A stretch of DNA of 64,000 nt from Oricola cellulosilytica. GTDB lineage: Bacteria > Pseudomonadota > Alphaproteobacteria > Rhizobiales > Rhizobiaceae. Where the stretch lies: NCBI RefSeq assembly GCF_019966575.1, contig NZ_JAINFK010000007.1, positions 124,001 through 188,000 of the forward strand, read 5' to 3'. Each line of letters begins with the position of its first letter. Within the stretch, counting starts at the first letter, position 1. The position numbers were made by a program, and so were the translations under genes. Below, piece after piece: positions 8,385 through 17,674 of this stretch. The notes beneath the pieces are model-generated. The model made no database searches. It was not told the DNA's origin and worked only from the letters and a program-made list of their open reading frames with translations.

Positions 8385-10801
8385 ACGAGATGACACCCCC
8401 GAAAACCGAACGCGCCGCCGCCCTCAAGGGGCTCGGCAGCGCACGCAAGCGCGTCGAGGATGCGCGGTTCACGCAAGGAAAAGGAAATTATGTCGACGAT
8501 CTGAAGATGCCGGGCATGTTGTTCGGCGACTTCGTCCGCTCGCCATACGCCCATGCGCGGATCAAATCGATCAACGCGGACAAGGCCAAGGCCATACCCG
8601 GTGTCGTCGCTGTTCTGACTGCCGACGACCTCCGTCCGCTCAACTTGCACTGGATGCCGACGCTTGCCGGCGACAAGCAGATGGTTCTGGCCGACGGCAA
8701 GGTGTTGTTCCAAGGCCAGGAGGTCGCCTTCGTCGTTGCGGAAGACCGCTACGTCGCCGCAGATGCGGTCGAGCTCGTGGAAGTCGATTATGAGGAACTT
8801 CCGGTCGTCGTGGATCCGTTCAAGGCGCAGGCCTCCGACGCGCCTGTGTTACGCGAGGATCTGGAAGGCAATATGGAAGGTGCGCACGGTCCGCGCCGCC
8901 ACCACAACCACATCTTCACCTGGGAGCAGGGCGACAAGGATGCCACCGAAGCGGTTGTCGGCTCCGCCGACGTGGTTGCCGAGGAGATGGTGTATTATCA
9001 TCGCACACACCCCTGTCCGCTGGAAACCTGCGGGTGCGTCGCCTCCATGGACAAGGTCAACGGCAAGCTAACGGTATGGGGAACCTTCCAGGCGCCGCAC
9101 GCGGTGCGCACTGTGGCATCGCTCATCTCCGGCATCGCAGAGCATAACATCCGCATCATTTCGCCCGATATCGGCGGTGGATTCGGCAACAAGGTCGGTG
9201 TTTATCCGGGCTATATCTGCTCGATCGTCGCATCCATCGTCACCGGGGTCCCGGTGAAGTGGGTCGAGGATCGGATGGAAAACCTGATGGCAACGGCGTT
9301 CGCGCGCGATTACTGGATGCAGGGCAAGATCGCGGCGACCAAGGACGGTCGGATTACCGGCCTCTGGTGCCATGTCACCGCCGATCACGGCGCGTTTGAT
9401 GCCTGCGCCGATCCGACCAAATTTCCGGCCGGGTTCTTCAACATCTGCACGGGTTCCTATGACATCCCAACGGCCTATCTTGCGGTCGATGGTGTCTACA
9501 CCAACAAGGCGCCTGGCGGGGTAGCCTACCGCTGCTCGTTCCGGGTGACGGAAGCGGCCTATTTCATCGAGCGGATGATCGAGATTCTGGCACTCAAGCT
9601 CGACATGGATCCGGCGGAATTGCGTGCGAAGAACTTTATCAGGAAGGAGCAGTTTCCCTACCAGTCCGCACTCGGCTGGGAGTATGATTCCGGCGACTAC
9701 CAAACCGCGTGGGACAAGGCGCTGAAGGCGGTCGACTATGAGGGGTTGCGCAGGGAGCAGGCCGAGCGGGTAGATGCGTTCAAGCGTGGGGAAACAAGGA
9801 AGCTCATCGGCATCGGCCTGACGCATTTCACCGAGATTGTTGGCGCGGGTCCGGTGAAAAACTGCGATATTCTAGGCCTCGGCATGTTCGACAGCTGCGA
9901 AATCCGCATTCACCCGACCGGATCGGCTATCGCGCGTCTGGGAACCATCAGCCAAGGCCAGGGGCATGCGACGACGTTCGCTCAGATACTGGCGTCCGAG
10001 ATCGGTATTCCTGCCGACGACATCACGGTGGAGGAGGGCGACACCGACACCGCGCCCTATGGTCTCGGCACCTACGGCTCGCGGTCCACACCTGTTGCCG
10101 GGGCGGCGACGGCAATGGCCGGCCGCAAGATCCGCGCCAAGGCGCAGATGATCGCCGCCTATCTGCTCGAAGTGCACGACGACGACGTGGAGTGGGACGT
10201 TGACCGCTTCGTGGTCAAAGGCGCCCCTCAGCGCTTCAAGACCATGAAGGAAATCGCATTCGCCTCCTACAATCAGGCGATACCCGGCGTGGAGCCGGGG
10301 CTGGAAGCGGTAAGCTACTACGACCCGCCGAATATGACCTATCCTTTCGGCGCTTATGTCTGCGTGATGGAAGTTGACGTCGACACAGGGGAGGCTGACA
10401 TCCGCAAATTTTACGCGCTGGACGATTGCGGAACGCGCATCAACCCGATGATCATCGAAGGGCAGGTCCATGGCGGGCTCACCGAGGCCCTGGCGATCGC
10501 CATGGGCCAGGAGATCGCATATGATGAACTGGGCAATGTGAAGACTGGCACGCTGATGGACTTCTTCGTGCCCACGTCGTGGGAGACGCCGTACTACACG
10601 ACGGATCACACGGTAACCCCAAGCCCGCACCACCCGATCGGCGCAAAGGGCGTGGGTGAAAGTCCGAATGTCGGCGGCGTTCCGGCATTCTCCAACGCGG
10701 TGCACGACGCGTTCCGGACTTTCGGCCTGACGCATACGCATATGCCGCACGATCACTGGCGGATCTGGAAGATCGCGCACGACCTTGGGCTGCACGGCTG
10801 A
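8381..10801 (+). CDS. coxL: Aerobic carbon monoxide dehydrogenase, large (molybdenum) subunit, form I
   Basis: 806-residue catalytic subunit oxidising CO to CO2 at a Cu-S-Mo centre bound to molybdopterin cytosine dinucleotide. The form I active-site loop AYRCSFR spans residues 382-388, with the copper-binding Cys at 385 (388 in the 809-residue Oligotropha enzyme). The catalytic Glu in GVGES is residue 760 (763 in Oligotropha). GGGFGNK, a cofactor-binding glycine motif, is present. This separates it from form II proteins, which have AYxGAGR and uncertain CO activity. ATG 8381 is chosen from the overlap with coxS; a longer open frame upstream runs through coxS in another frame and is spurious. 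Confidence 0.97.
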   Translation: MNEMTPPKTERAAALKGLGSARKRVEDARFTQGKGNYVDDLKMPGMLFGDFVRSPYAHARIKSINADKAKAIPGVVAVLTADDLRPLNLHWMPTLAGDKQMVLADGKVLFQGQEVAFVVAEDRYVAADAVELVEVDYEELPVVVDPFKAQASDAPVLREDLEGNMEGAHGPRRHHNHIFTWEQGDKDATEAVVGSADVVAEEMVYYHRTHPCPLETCGCVASMDKVNGKLTVWGTFQAPHAVRTVASLISGIAEHNIRIISPDIGGGFGNKVGVYPGYICSIVASIVTGVPVKWVEDRMENLMATAFARDYWMQGKIAATKDGRITGLWCHVTADHGAFDACADPTKFPAGFFNICTGSYDIPTAYLAVDGVYTNKAPGGVAYRCSFRVTEAAYFIERMIEILALKLDMDPAELRAKNFIRKEQFPYQSALGWEYDSGDYQTAWDKALKAVDYEGLRREQAERVDAFKRGETRKLIGIGLTHFTEIVGAGPVKNCDILGLGMFDSCEIRIHPTGSAIARLGTISQGQGHATTFAQILASEIGIPADDITVEEGDTDTAPYGLGTYGSRSTPVAGAATAMAGRKIRAKAQMIAAYLLEVHDDDVEWDVDRFVVKGAPQRFKTMKEIAFASYNQAIPGVEPGLEAVSYYDPPNMTYPFGAYVCVMEVDVDTGEADIRKFYALDDCGTRINPMIIEGQVHGGLTEALAIAMGQEIAYDELGNVKTGTLMDFFVPTSWETPYYTTDHTVTPSPHHPIGAKGVGESPNVGGVPAFSNAVHDAFRTFGLTHTHMPHDHWRIWKIAHDLGLHG

Positions 10802-10859
10802 GCGTGTTGCAAACTCACCGGCATCCGGGAAGAAATCCCGAGTGCCGCCGGAGATGTCC

Positions 10860-11735
10860 ATGACCTGGCAATCCCTGCAGGACGATCTGTCCGAAACCGG
10901 CTATGTCGCCTCCGACGATCTGGCGATGGCGCTCTTCCTGGCGGTGACGTTGGGCAAGCCTCTGCTGCTCGAGGGGCCGGCGGGCGTCGGCAAGACGCAA
11001 ATCGCCAAGACATTGGCGGAACTGCAAGAAACCAAGCTCATTCGCCTGCAATGCTACGAAGGCCTCGACGCGTCCCACGCGATCTATGAGTGGAACTACC
11101 AGCGGCAGTTGCTTTCGATCCGGGCATCCGCCGAGGACCACAAGCCGTCGGAGGAGGTCGAGGAGCACATATTCTCCGAGAAGTTCCTTCTCGCCCGACC
11201 GCTTCTGGAGGCAATCCGGCAGGAAAAGCCCGCCGTCTTGCTGATCGACGAGGTCGACAGGGCCGACGAGGAGTTCGAAGCCTATCTGCTGGAAATCCTG
11301 TCGGATTTCCAGATTACCATTCCAGAGATCGGAACTATCACCGCTACATCGCGGCCCTATGTGGTCCTGACCTCGAACGGTGCGCGCGATCTGTCTGACG
11401 CGCTACGCCGCCGCTGCCTCTATAACCATGTCGATTATCCCGACCGGCATACCGAAATGGCGATCATCGCAAAGCGATGCCCGGCACTGGAGGACCGGCT
11501 GGCGGAGCAAATCGTCGGCTTTGTGCAAGCGTTGCGCAGGGAAGATCTCGAAAAGAGACCGGGCATCGCCGAAACGCTCGACTGGGCCGCTGCACTGGCC
11601 GGCCTAGGGGTCAACGATCTGGCAGACGATCCCGAACAGACCCAGGCGACCTTGGTCTGCCTCCTGAAAACCGAGCGCGACCGCGCTGCAGTGCCGAAGG
11701 AGGTACAGCAGCGTCTTGTCGGGAGAGCTGCCTAA
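10860..11735 (+). CDS. coxD: CoxD: MoxR-family AAA+ ATPase for CO dehydrogenase maturation
   Basis: 291-residue cytosolic AAA+ protein. Walker A is GPAGVGKT (39-46), Walker B AVLLIDEVD, and the sensor segment VLTSNGARDLSDALRRRC is intact. In Oligotropha, CoxD acts in sulfuration and copper insertion that build the Cu-S-Mo site; that role is transferred by family and position. Two ATGs lie six bases apart (10854 and 10860). The second is preferred because GGAG at 10850-10853 is optimally spaced for it. Its stop overlaps the coxE start (TAATG). MoxR ATPases work with VWA proteins, which fits CoxE next door. Confidence 0.92.
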   Translation: MTWQSLQDDLSETGYVASDDLAMALFLAVTLGKPLLLEGPAGVGKTQIAKTLAELQETKLIRLQCYEGLDASHAIYEWNYQRQLLSIRASAEDHKPSEEVEEHIFSEKFLLARPLLEAIRQEKPAVLLIDEVDRADEEFEAYLLEILSDFQITIPEIGTITATSRPYVVLTSNGARDLSDALRRRCLYNHVDYPDRHTEMAIIAKRCPALEDRLAEQIVGFVQALRREDLEKRPGIAETLDWAAALAGLGVNDLADDPEQTQATLVCLLKTERDRAAVPKEVQQRLVGRAA

Positions 11736-12919
11736 TGCAGGTCACACGGTTTCGCGAAGGCGCGAAGGGCCCCGCCGACCGGCTGGCTGGTTTCATGGCT
11801 CATTTGCGATACAACGGAATCCCGGCCGGTTTGAGCGAGACGGAGACGGCTCTGGAGGCGCTCGCGGCAGTGGATGCGGGGCAACCTGGTGAAGTCCGGT
11901 CCGCGCTGCGGGCAATCTGCGTCGGCGATGCCGATCAGGAGCGCCGTTTTGATGATCTGTTCGATGCCTACTGGCTGAGCCGGGGCCGCAAGCGCGTCGG
12001 CTCATCCGCTACTTCCGCCGCGCACAACATGCAGGCGCGAAGCGGCAGCACGAGCCGGCTTGTTTCGGGTGTGAGCGACGAGACCGGCGAGGCAGACATG
12101 CCGGATGACGGAGATGAGGGGGCGACGGGTCGTTCGGGTATCGGGCGGCTCGTCGCCTCCAAGGTCACCAATATTGAGAAGACCGACCTGCGCAAGCTGA
12201 TGACACAGGAGGATCTGAAGCGGGCGGAACGTGTCGCCCAGCAGATTGCCCGCAGCATCAGCGACGGTCGTTCGCGTCGCCGCAAGGCGGCAATGCGTGG
12301 CGCCGTTTTCGACATGCGGAAGATTATGCGCCGAAGCGTCAGCCGGGGTGGTGAGCCGATAGAGCTTTTCCGCCGAAAAAAGCCGGACCGCCCGGTCAAC
12401 GTGGTGGCGCTGCTTGATGTTTCGGGTTCGATGACCGTCTATGCGCGGGTCTTCCTGGCCTTCCTCAAAGGACTAGTATCTGCAGACCAGACGACTGACG
12501 CCTATCTTTTCCATACGCAGCTGGTCCGCATCTCCGATGCGTTGCGCGACACCGATACCCTGCGCGCCGTCAATCGGCTCTCGATCATGGCGCAGGGTTT
12601 TGGCGGGGGCACGAAAATCGGCGCGAACCTCAAATTGTTCAACGCGCAATACGCGGCGCAGTCGGTCAACCGACGTAGCGTCGTCATCATCATGTCGGAC
12701 GGCTACGACACTGATCCGCCGGAACTGCTTGCAGCCGAGCTGGCGCGGTTGAGACGGCGCGGCGCTCGAATTGTCTGGCTCAACCCGCTAAAGGGCTGGG
12801 CCGGTTATGGGCCGGTTGCGCGAGGCATGGCCGCAGCGCTGCCATATCTCGATCACTTCGCGGCGGCAAACACACTTGGCGACCTTGCTGCGCTCGAACC
12901 CTGGCTGAACCGGATCTGA
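11735..12919 (+). CDS. coxE: CoxE: VWA-domain protein for CO dehydrogenase maturation
   Basis: 394 residues. The C-terminal half is a von Willebrand A domain with the metal-site motif D228-x-S230-x-S232 (LDVSGSM), followed by a conserved FGGGTKIG loop and IIMSDGYD. The N-terminal ~200 residues are helical and charged, with a basic stretch (RSRRRKAAMRG). Families of this type (CoxE/DUF58-like) pair with MoxR ATPases; in Oligotropha CoxE takes part in copper handling for the active site. It overlaps coxD by one base, and coxF starts 12 bases after its stop. Confidence 0.92.
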   Translation: MQVTRFREGAKGPADRLAGFMAHLRYNGIPAGLSETETALEALAAVDAGQPGEVRSALRAICVGDADQERRFDDLFDAYWLSRGRKRVGSSATSAAHNMQARSGSTSRLVSGVSDETGEADMPDDGDEGATGRSGIGRLVASKVTNIEKTDLRKLMTQEDLKRAERVAQQIARSISDGRSRRRKAAMRGAVFDMRKIMRRSVSRGGEPIELFRRKKPDRPVNVVALLDVSGSMTVYARVFLAFLKGLVSADQTTDAYLFHTQLVRISDALRDTDTLRAVNRLSIMAQGFGGGTKIGANLKLFNAQYAAQSVNRRSVVIIMSDGYDTDPPELLAAELARLRRRGARIVWLNPLKGWAGYGPVARGMAAALPYLDHFAAANTLGDLAALEPWLNRI

Positions 12920-12931
12920 TTGGAAACCGCG

Positions 12932-13777
12932 ATGGGACAGAAGTCGGACATTCTCAAACAGGTGGCGGATCTGACCAGTGCAGGCGAATCCTTCGCGCTG
13001 GCAACGGTGGTGCGCACGGTTGCGGCGACGGCGGCGAAGGCTGGTGCCAAGGCGATCATCCGCGCCGACGGGACGGTGCTCGAGGGGTGGATCGGCGGCG
13101 GCTGTGCGCGCGGTGCCGTGCTTAAGGCCGCCCGGGACGCCATCGCCGACGGCCAGCCGCGCTTCGTTTCCGTGCAACCGGAGGACCTGCTGGCAGAGCA
13201 GGGCGTTTTGGCGGGAAGCGAGAAGGAAGGAGTCCGCTTTGCGCGCAACATGTGTCCGAGCAAGGGTGCGATGGATGTCTTTATCGAGCCGGTGCTTCCG
13301 GCGCCTGGGATAGTCATCATGGGGGCAAGTCCCGTCGCGATCGCCTTGGCCGAGTTCGCCCCGCGCTTCGGTTTTCATGTGACGGTCTGCGCGCCGGAAC
13401 CCGAGCAGGCGGCTTTTGCATCGGCAGACATGCGCATCGACGGATACATGCTCGACACCGCGCAACCGCGTGAGATGAATGTCGTCGTGTCAACTCAGGG
13501 ACGAGGCGACGAAGCCGCGCTGCGCGCAGCTCTGGCGGTGCGTTCGGATTACGTCTCCTTTGTCGGCAGCAAGGCAAAAGCCGCCGCGCTGTCGGACAGT
13601 TTTCGCGAGAGAGGTGTCTGCAAGGATCGTCTCGCGGCGCTGGTTTCGCCCGCGGGCCTGGACATCGGCGCCATCACTCCGGAGGAGATTGCACTCTCCA
13701 TCCTCGCCGAAATCGTCCAGCAGCGCCGGAGACGGCAGCGAAAAATGGCGGCGTCCGCCGAACGTGCTGGCCGGTGA
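12932..13777 (+). CDS. coxF: CoxF: XdhC/CoxI family molybdoenzyme maturation protein
   Basis: 281 residues with two regions. The N-terminal XdhC/CoxI domain contains GGGCARGAVLKAA with its conserved Cys. The C-terminal Rossmann-like domain begins VIMGASPVAIALAEF. XdhC-like proteins bind the molybdenum cofactor and assist its sulfuration and insertion into xanthine oxidase-family enzymes. ATG 12932 is preferred over TTG 12920 because of codon strength and the upstream GGA. It is the last gene of the contiguous cox cluster here; coxG, coxI and coxK do not follow. Confidence 0.88.
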   Translation: MGQKSDILKQVADLTSAGESFALATVVRTVAATAAKAGAKAIIRADGTVLEGWIGGGCARGAVLKAARDAIADGQPRFVSVQPEDLLAEQGVLAGSEKEGVRFARNMCPSKGAMDVFIEPVLPAPGIVIMGASPVAIALAEFAPRFGFHVTVCAPEPEQAAFASADMRIDGYMLDTAQPREMNVVVSTQGRGDEAALRAALAVRSDYVSFVGSKAKAAALSDSFRERGVCKDRLAALVSPAGLDIGAITPEEIALSILAEIVQQRRRRQRKMAASAERAGR

Positions 13778-13926
13778 GAGCCGACTTCGCCAAGCATTCG
13801 CAATTGAGATGATCCTGATGGAGATCTTGCATTGCACAATTTGTTCGCATGCGCAAAAACATGGCCATGTGAGCCGCGATCTGTCTGTTCTGGTTGTCAA
13901 AGTGGGATCGGTGCCCTGTCCGAAGT

Positions 13927-14592
13927 TTAGCGCGCAACTGCAAGCACGGGGCGCCCGTCTGCGCGCCACTCTGGCAGGCCGCCCTCCAGTCGCCGCGCAT
14001 CAAGGCCGTGTTCGCGCAGGATGGCGACCGCCTGATGTGCGTAGATGCAATACGGTCCTCGGCAATAGGCAACGATCTGCGAGCCAGTGTCGAGTTCGGG
14101 GATTGTACGCCCGATATCGGCCAAGGTCGCATTCACTGCGCCCGGGATGTGGCCGGCGGCGAACTCGTCGGCGGGGCGGACATCCAAGACAGTGACTGTA
14201 CCGTCTGCGAGCCGTTCCGCCAGAGCGTCACGGCTCAGTGGCTCGGGCGCATCTTCTCCACCTGAGAGCCCCCTCAGAATGCGCTCAACCTGCGCTAGGT
14301 TTCGTTCCGCTACCACACTCAGGAGGTTCATCAGCGCCAGCGTCTTTACGTCGGTCAGTCTGTAGATCACCCCTTTGCCATCCCGGCGGCTGGTGACAAG
14401 CCCGGAGCGGCGCAACTGCTGGAGGTGCTGGGAGCAGTTGGCTATGGCGAGGCCGGTTTTCCCAGCCAGCGCTTCCACCCCGCGCTCGCCCTGCGCCAGT
14501 TGCTCGAGGATCAGGAGCCGCGCCGGCGCAGAAAGCGCGCGCGCAACCATCGCATATTCTTCAAGGAGGGTTGACTTGGCACTGCTTGACAC
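13927..14592 (-). CDS. ArsR-family regulator fused to a rhodanese domain
   Basis: 221 residues. Residues ~10-95 form a winged helix of ArsR type (LSAPARLLILEQLAQGERGVEAL, recognition helix around ANCSQHLQQL, wing SRRDGKGVIYRL). Residues ~115-220 form a rhodanese domain with DVRPADEFAAGHIPGAVN and the loop CRGPYC, whose Cys177 is the expected persulfide-forming residue. The fusion suggests sensing of a sulfur species or thiol oxidation; Cys53 lies in the recognition helix. GTG 14592 is the start; the next ATG (codon 15) would trim the first helix. It is divergent from an MFS transporter, with an inverted repeat beside its start. Confidence 0.9.
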   Translation of the reverse strand: MSSSAKSTLLEEYAMVARALSAPARLLILEQLAQGERGVEALAGKTGLAIANCSQHLQQLRRSGLVTSRRDGKGVIYRLTDVKTLALMNLLSVVAERNLAQVERILRGLSGGEDAPEPLSRDALAERLADGTVTVLDVRPADEFAAGHIPGAVNATLADIGRTIPELDTGSQIVAYCRGPYCIYAHQAVAILREHGLDARRLEGGLPEWRADGRPVLAVAR

Positions 14593-14612
14593 GCGGGATG
14601 ATCCGACACTAA

Positions 14613-14638
14613 ATCATTCAAGTGATCAATTGAATGAT
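14613..14638. promoter_or_regulatory. Inverted repeat, likely operator of the ArsR-rhodanese regulator
   Basis: ATCATTCAA (14613-14621) and TTGAATGAT (14630-14638) are perfect inverted arms separated by 8 bases (GTGATCAA). It lies 21 bases upstream of the regulator's start codon, in the divergent gap shared with the MFS gene. AT-rich imperfect dyads of this size near the start are typical of ArsR sites. Binding is inferred. Confidence 0.7.
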
Positions 14639-14805
14639 ACCACTTGTTACCTATTTGACAATCCCGGAGCCCGCCCGTTGCCCCCTGCCAACCTCGCAGT
14701 CAAATCTGCGCTGCGCCTCGTCGCCCTTCATGGCAGGTTCCAGGCTGTGCTCGTGACGTCGGTACCGTCAATCGATCTCATCTTCGGCGCCCGAGTGGCC
14801 CGCTC

Positions 14806-16107
14806 ATGACCTATGCTCTTGGCATCCGAGAGAACCTGCGCCCCTTCCTGGAGCAACTCGTGCAAGTCTTCTTCGTGGGCCTGACGATCGGCCTGCAGCG
14901 AACAGTTCTCCCGGCGCTCGCAGAGACGGAATTTGGAGTAATACAGGGTTCGATGACCGCGATATTCGCATTCGTCGTCTCCTTCGGGCTGGTGAAGGGT
15001 GCAATGAACTTCGTCTCGGGCCGCGTCTCGGAGCGGGTGGGGCGGCGGAAGGTGCTGATCTGGGGGTGGCTCGCGGCGCTGCCGATCCCGTTCATGATCC
15101 TTTATGCACCAAGCTGGGGCTGGATCGTCGCTGCCAATGTGCTTCTGGGCGTGAATCAGGGATTCTGCTGGTCGATGACCGTGACCGCGAAGATGGACAT
15201 CGTGAAAGGTACGGAACGAGGACTTGCCACCGGATTCAACGAGTTTTCAGGCTATGGAGGCGTGGCTCTGGCAGGTCTCGTCACTGGCTATCTGGCCAGC
15301 TATTTCGACCCGCGCTTGAGCCTGTTCGCCTTCGGCCTCGTAGTCGTCCTTGTGGCTCTGGTGGCCGGCCTCGTCGCGTTTACCGAGACGCTGCCTTATG
15401 CGCGGGCAGAGGCCGACCGGCACAAGTCCGGCGAGACTTCCGGGCCGCGTCCGCGCTACGTGGAGGGCCCAGATAAACCCGCGCCCGGTGAGATCTTCGC
15501 TCTCGTCACATGGCGCAATCGCACCTTCATGGCGCTGGCGCAGGCGGGTAGTGTGGAGAAATTCGTCGACGCGTTGATGTGGGCGCTCGTGCCGGTGTTC
15601 ATGGTCGGGAAGGGCGCCAGTCTGATCGAGATCGGATGGGTCACTGGCACATATGGTTTCGTCTGGGGCGGGAGCCAGCTCTGGACGGGCCCTTTGTCAG
15701 ATACTTTTGGGCGAAAATGGCCGATCGTTACGGGCTTCGCTCTCTGCGCGAGCGGTGTGCTCGTCTTTCCTTTTCTCGCCTCGGTTACGTCATGGGCCGT
15801 TACGGCTGCCGTGATCGGCATCGGCATGGCGCTTCTCTATCCGACTCTCATTGCTGCAATGGGGGATATCGCGTACCCCTCTTGGCGGGGCTCGGCGCTT
15901 GGCGTCTATCGCTTTTGGCGCGATCTTGGATACGCCGTAGGTGCACTTGCGATGGGGCTAATCGCCGACGCGACCGGCGTACTCGAGGCCGGGTTCCTGT
16001 TCACCGGCCTTGCCATGGGGGCCTCAGCTCTCTGGCTGATCGTTGGAATGGAGGAAACTCACCCGCAACTAAACCCTGCACCCGAATGCAAGACAACCCG
16101 TGCGTGA
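14806..16107 (+). CDS. MFS transporter
   Basis: 433-residue inner-membrane protein with about 12 hydrophobic segments. The major facilitator loop motif GRVSERVGRRKVLIWG follows the second segment, a second copy (GPLSDTFGRKWPIVTG) follows the eighth, and a central hydrophilic loop (~200-230) is rich in charged residues. The substrate is not evident. Divergence from the ArsR-rhodanese regulator suggests expression controlled by it and export of a toxic anion or sulfur-related compound; that is inference only. Confidence 0.85.
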   Translation: MTYALGIRENLRPFLEQLVQVFFVGLTIGLQRTVLPALAETEFGVIQGSMTAIFAFVVSFGLVKGAMNFVSGRVSERVGRRKVLIWGWLAALPIPFMILYAPSWGWIVAANVLLGVNQGFCWSMTVTAKMDIVKGTERGLATGFNEFSGYGGVALAGLVTGYLASYFDPRLSLFAFGLVVVLVALVAGLVAFTETLPYARAEADRHKSGETSGPRPRYVEGPDKPAPGEIFALVTWRNRTFMALAQAGSVEKFVDALMWALVPVFMVGKGASLIEIGWVTGTYGFVWGGSQLWTGPLSDTFGRKWPIVTGFALCASGVLVFPFLASVTSWAVTAAVIGIGMALLYPTLIAAMGDIAYPSWRGSALGVYRFWRDLGYAVGALAMGLIADATGVLEAGFLFTGLAMGASALWLIVGMEETHPQLNPAPECKTTRA

Positions 16108-16394
16108 CGCGATAGCTGTGGCGGTTGGATTGTCCGCAGCTCACTATTCGCGCCAGAAAACGTAGAAACAGTCTTTCTATTTCAGCGAAAACAGCAAACA
16201 GAACTCTGCTGAATGGGATCATGCGATGCACGCTTATTTTCAATGTTATCGACCGAAAGCGAGTTCGGCGCCATTGGTTCTCCGATTTGCTTGCGCTATT
16301 TGGCCTGAACAAACTGGCCGGCGAAGGGTGTCGCTGATATATCCGGTGCAACCAGCTGGATGCTCCATTCGGTAAAAGAGAGATCAGGACGAAT

Positions 16395-17402
16395 ATGCCC
16401 GCGGATTTGAACTACTCCGGGCCACAATTGGCCATCGCCCCTATGATGGACTGGACAGATCGTCATTGCCGCTTCTTCCATCGGCAGCTGACGCGCCGGG
16501 CGTCGCTGTATACGGAGATGGTTGTCGCCGACGCGGTGATCCATGGCGATCGTGCAAGGCTTTTGGGGTTAAACGAGATCGAACATCCCGTAGCGCTGCA
16601 ACTTGGCGGCAGCGACCCGGCAAAACTCGCCGAGGCCACCAGGATTGCTGCAGATTTCGGTTATGACGAAGTCAACCTGAATGTCGGCTGCCCTTCCGAC
16701 CGTGTCCAGTCCGGCGCATTCGGCGCGTGCTTGATGCGGGAGCCAATGTTGGTTGCCCGCTGTATCGAGGCGATGGCCGCTGCGGCTCCGGCCGGTCCGC
16801 CGGTGACCGTGAAGTGTCGTATTGGAGTCGACGAACAGGATCCCGAAATCGCGCTCTTTGATCTTGCCCGTCAGGTAATCGAGGGTGGGGCGGAGGCCAT
16901 CTGGGTTCATGCGCGCAAGGCATGGCTCGATGGTCTGAGCCCGAAGGAAAATCGGCACATTCCGCCGCTGGACTACAAGGTGGTTTACCGGCTGAAGACG
17001 GCGCACCCGGACGTCTTCATCGGGATCAACGGCGGAATAAAGTCGCTTGAAGAGGCGGCAACTCACCTTTCCAAGGTCGACGGCGTGATGCTGGGACGTT
17101 CGGCCTATCATACACCGCGAATTCTGACAGACGCCGACATGGCGCTCTGCGGGGTCGGCGATGTGGCGCCTGATATCGAGACAGTCGTGGAAACCATGGC
17201 CCGCTACACCGATGAGCACGTCGCCGACGGAGGCAAGGCAAGCCAGGTAACCCGCCACATGGTCGGCCTGTTCCACGGCGTTGCCGGCGCCCGTTCCTGG
17301 CGTCAGATCCTTTCGCGCGATGCGGTGCTGCCCGGCGCGAACGGAGATGTGCTGCGCCGCGCCTTTGCGTCCGTCGAGAACGGACTCCGAGCGGCGGCCT
17401 GA
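16395..17402 (+). CDS. dusA: tRNA-dihydrouridine(20/20a) synthase DusA
   Basis: 335-residue FMN enzyme that reduces uridine to dihydrouridine in the tRNA D-loop. The TIM barrel starts with IAPMMDWTDRHCRFF, a DusA hallmark. NVGCPSDRVQSGAFGACLM holds the catalytic Cys (in GACLM) and substrate contacts. KCRIGVDEQD and VHARKAWLDGLSPKENR are also DusA-specific. The length matches the family. It stands alone, with a 287-base upstream gap (16108-16394) in which I see no gene. Confidence 0.95.
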   Translation: MPADLNYSGPQLAIAPMMDWTDRHCRFFHRQLTRRASLYTEMVVADAVIHGDRARLLGLNEIEHPVALQLGGSDPAKLAEATRIAADFGYDEVNLNVGCPSDRVQSGAFGACLMREPMLVARCIEAMAAAAPAGPPVTVKCRIGVDEQDPEIALFDLARQVIEGGAEAIWVHARKAWLDGLSPKENRHIPPLDYKVVYRLKTAHPDVFIGINGGIKSLEEAATHLSKVDGVMLGRSAYHTPRILTDADMALCGVGDVAPDIETVVETMARYTDEHVADGGKASQVTRHMVGLFHGVAGARSWRQILSRDAVLPGANGDVLRRAFASVENGLRAAA

Positions 17403-17411
17403 GTTTTCCCG

Positions 17412-17642
17412 TTGCTTGCCACCCTACTGTCATCCATTGGACGGCCAGCGAGCGGATGCCGCAGCATTATTGATGTTCAACTGACCGAATTTGTCGCCTT
17501 GGCGGCTGCTTCGGCCACCGCGGGCGCTCCCCAATTCGGAGCAGGTGTACTGATCGGTTTCCTTTCAACGCGGATGGGCATCGGCGGCGGTGTTTTGAAC
17601 GACACCTTTATGACGCTCTTCAGCCGCCCGATTTATCTGTAG
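17412..17642 (+). pseudogene. Remnant of a TauE/SafE family (DUF81) permease gene
   Basis: The open stretch encodes GFLSTRMGIGGGVLNDTFMTLFSRPIY before a TAG stop. This closely resembles the internal repeat of TauE/SafE anion exporters (a G-L-S-x-x-M-GIGGG motif followed by a short amphipathic stretch). Those proteins are normally ~250-300 residues with two such repeats and seven or more membrane segments. Here only ~45 recognisable residues remain (about 17500-17640), with no membrane segments beyond them, so the gene has been deleted or has decayed. ATG 17412 is merely the start of the open frame. Confidence 0.6.
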
Positions 17643-17674
17643 CGGGACACAAGAGCTCCTGCACGCGCGATCCG

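Noticed and set aside
9872-10861. 330-residue open frame on the minus strand opposite coxL
   Set aside because: It mirrors coxL codons; no ribosome site or recognisable domain.
14375-14809. 144-residue open frame on the plus strand across the ArsR-rhodanese start and divergent gap
   Set aside because: It overlaps the regulator gene and the operator dyad and its translation is low-complexity, unlike a real protein.
16108-16394. Possible small gene (16125-16337) upstream of dusA
   Set aside because: Its 70-residue product is Arg-rich with no domain and no ribosome site; treated as noncoding gap.
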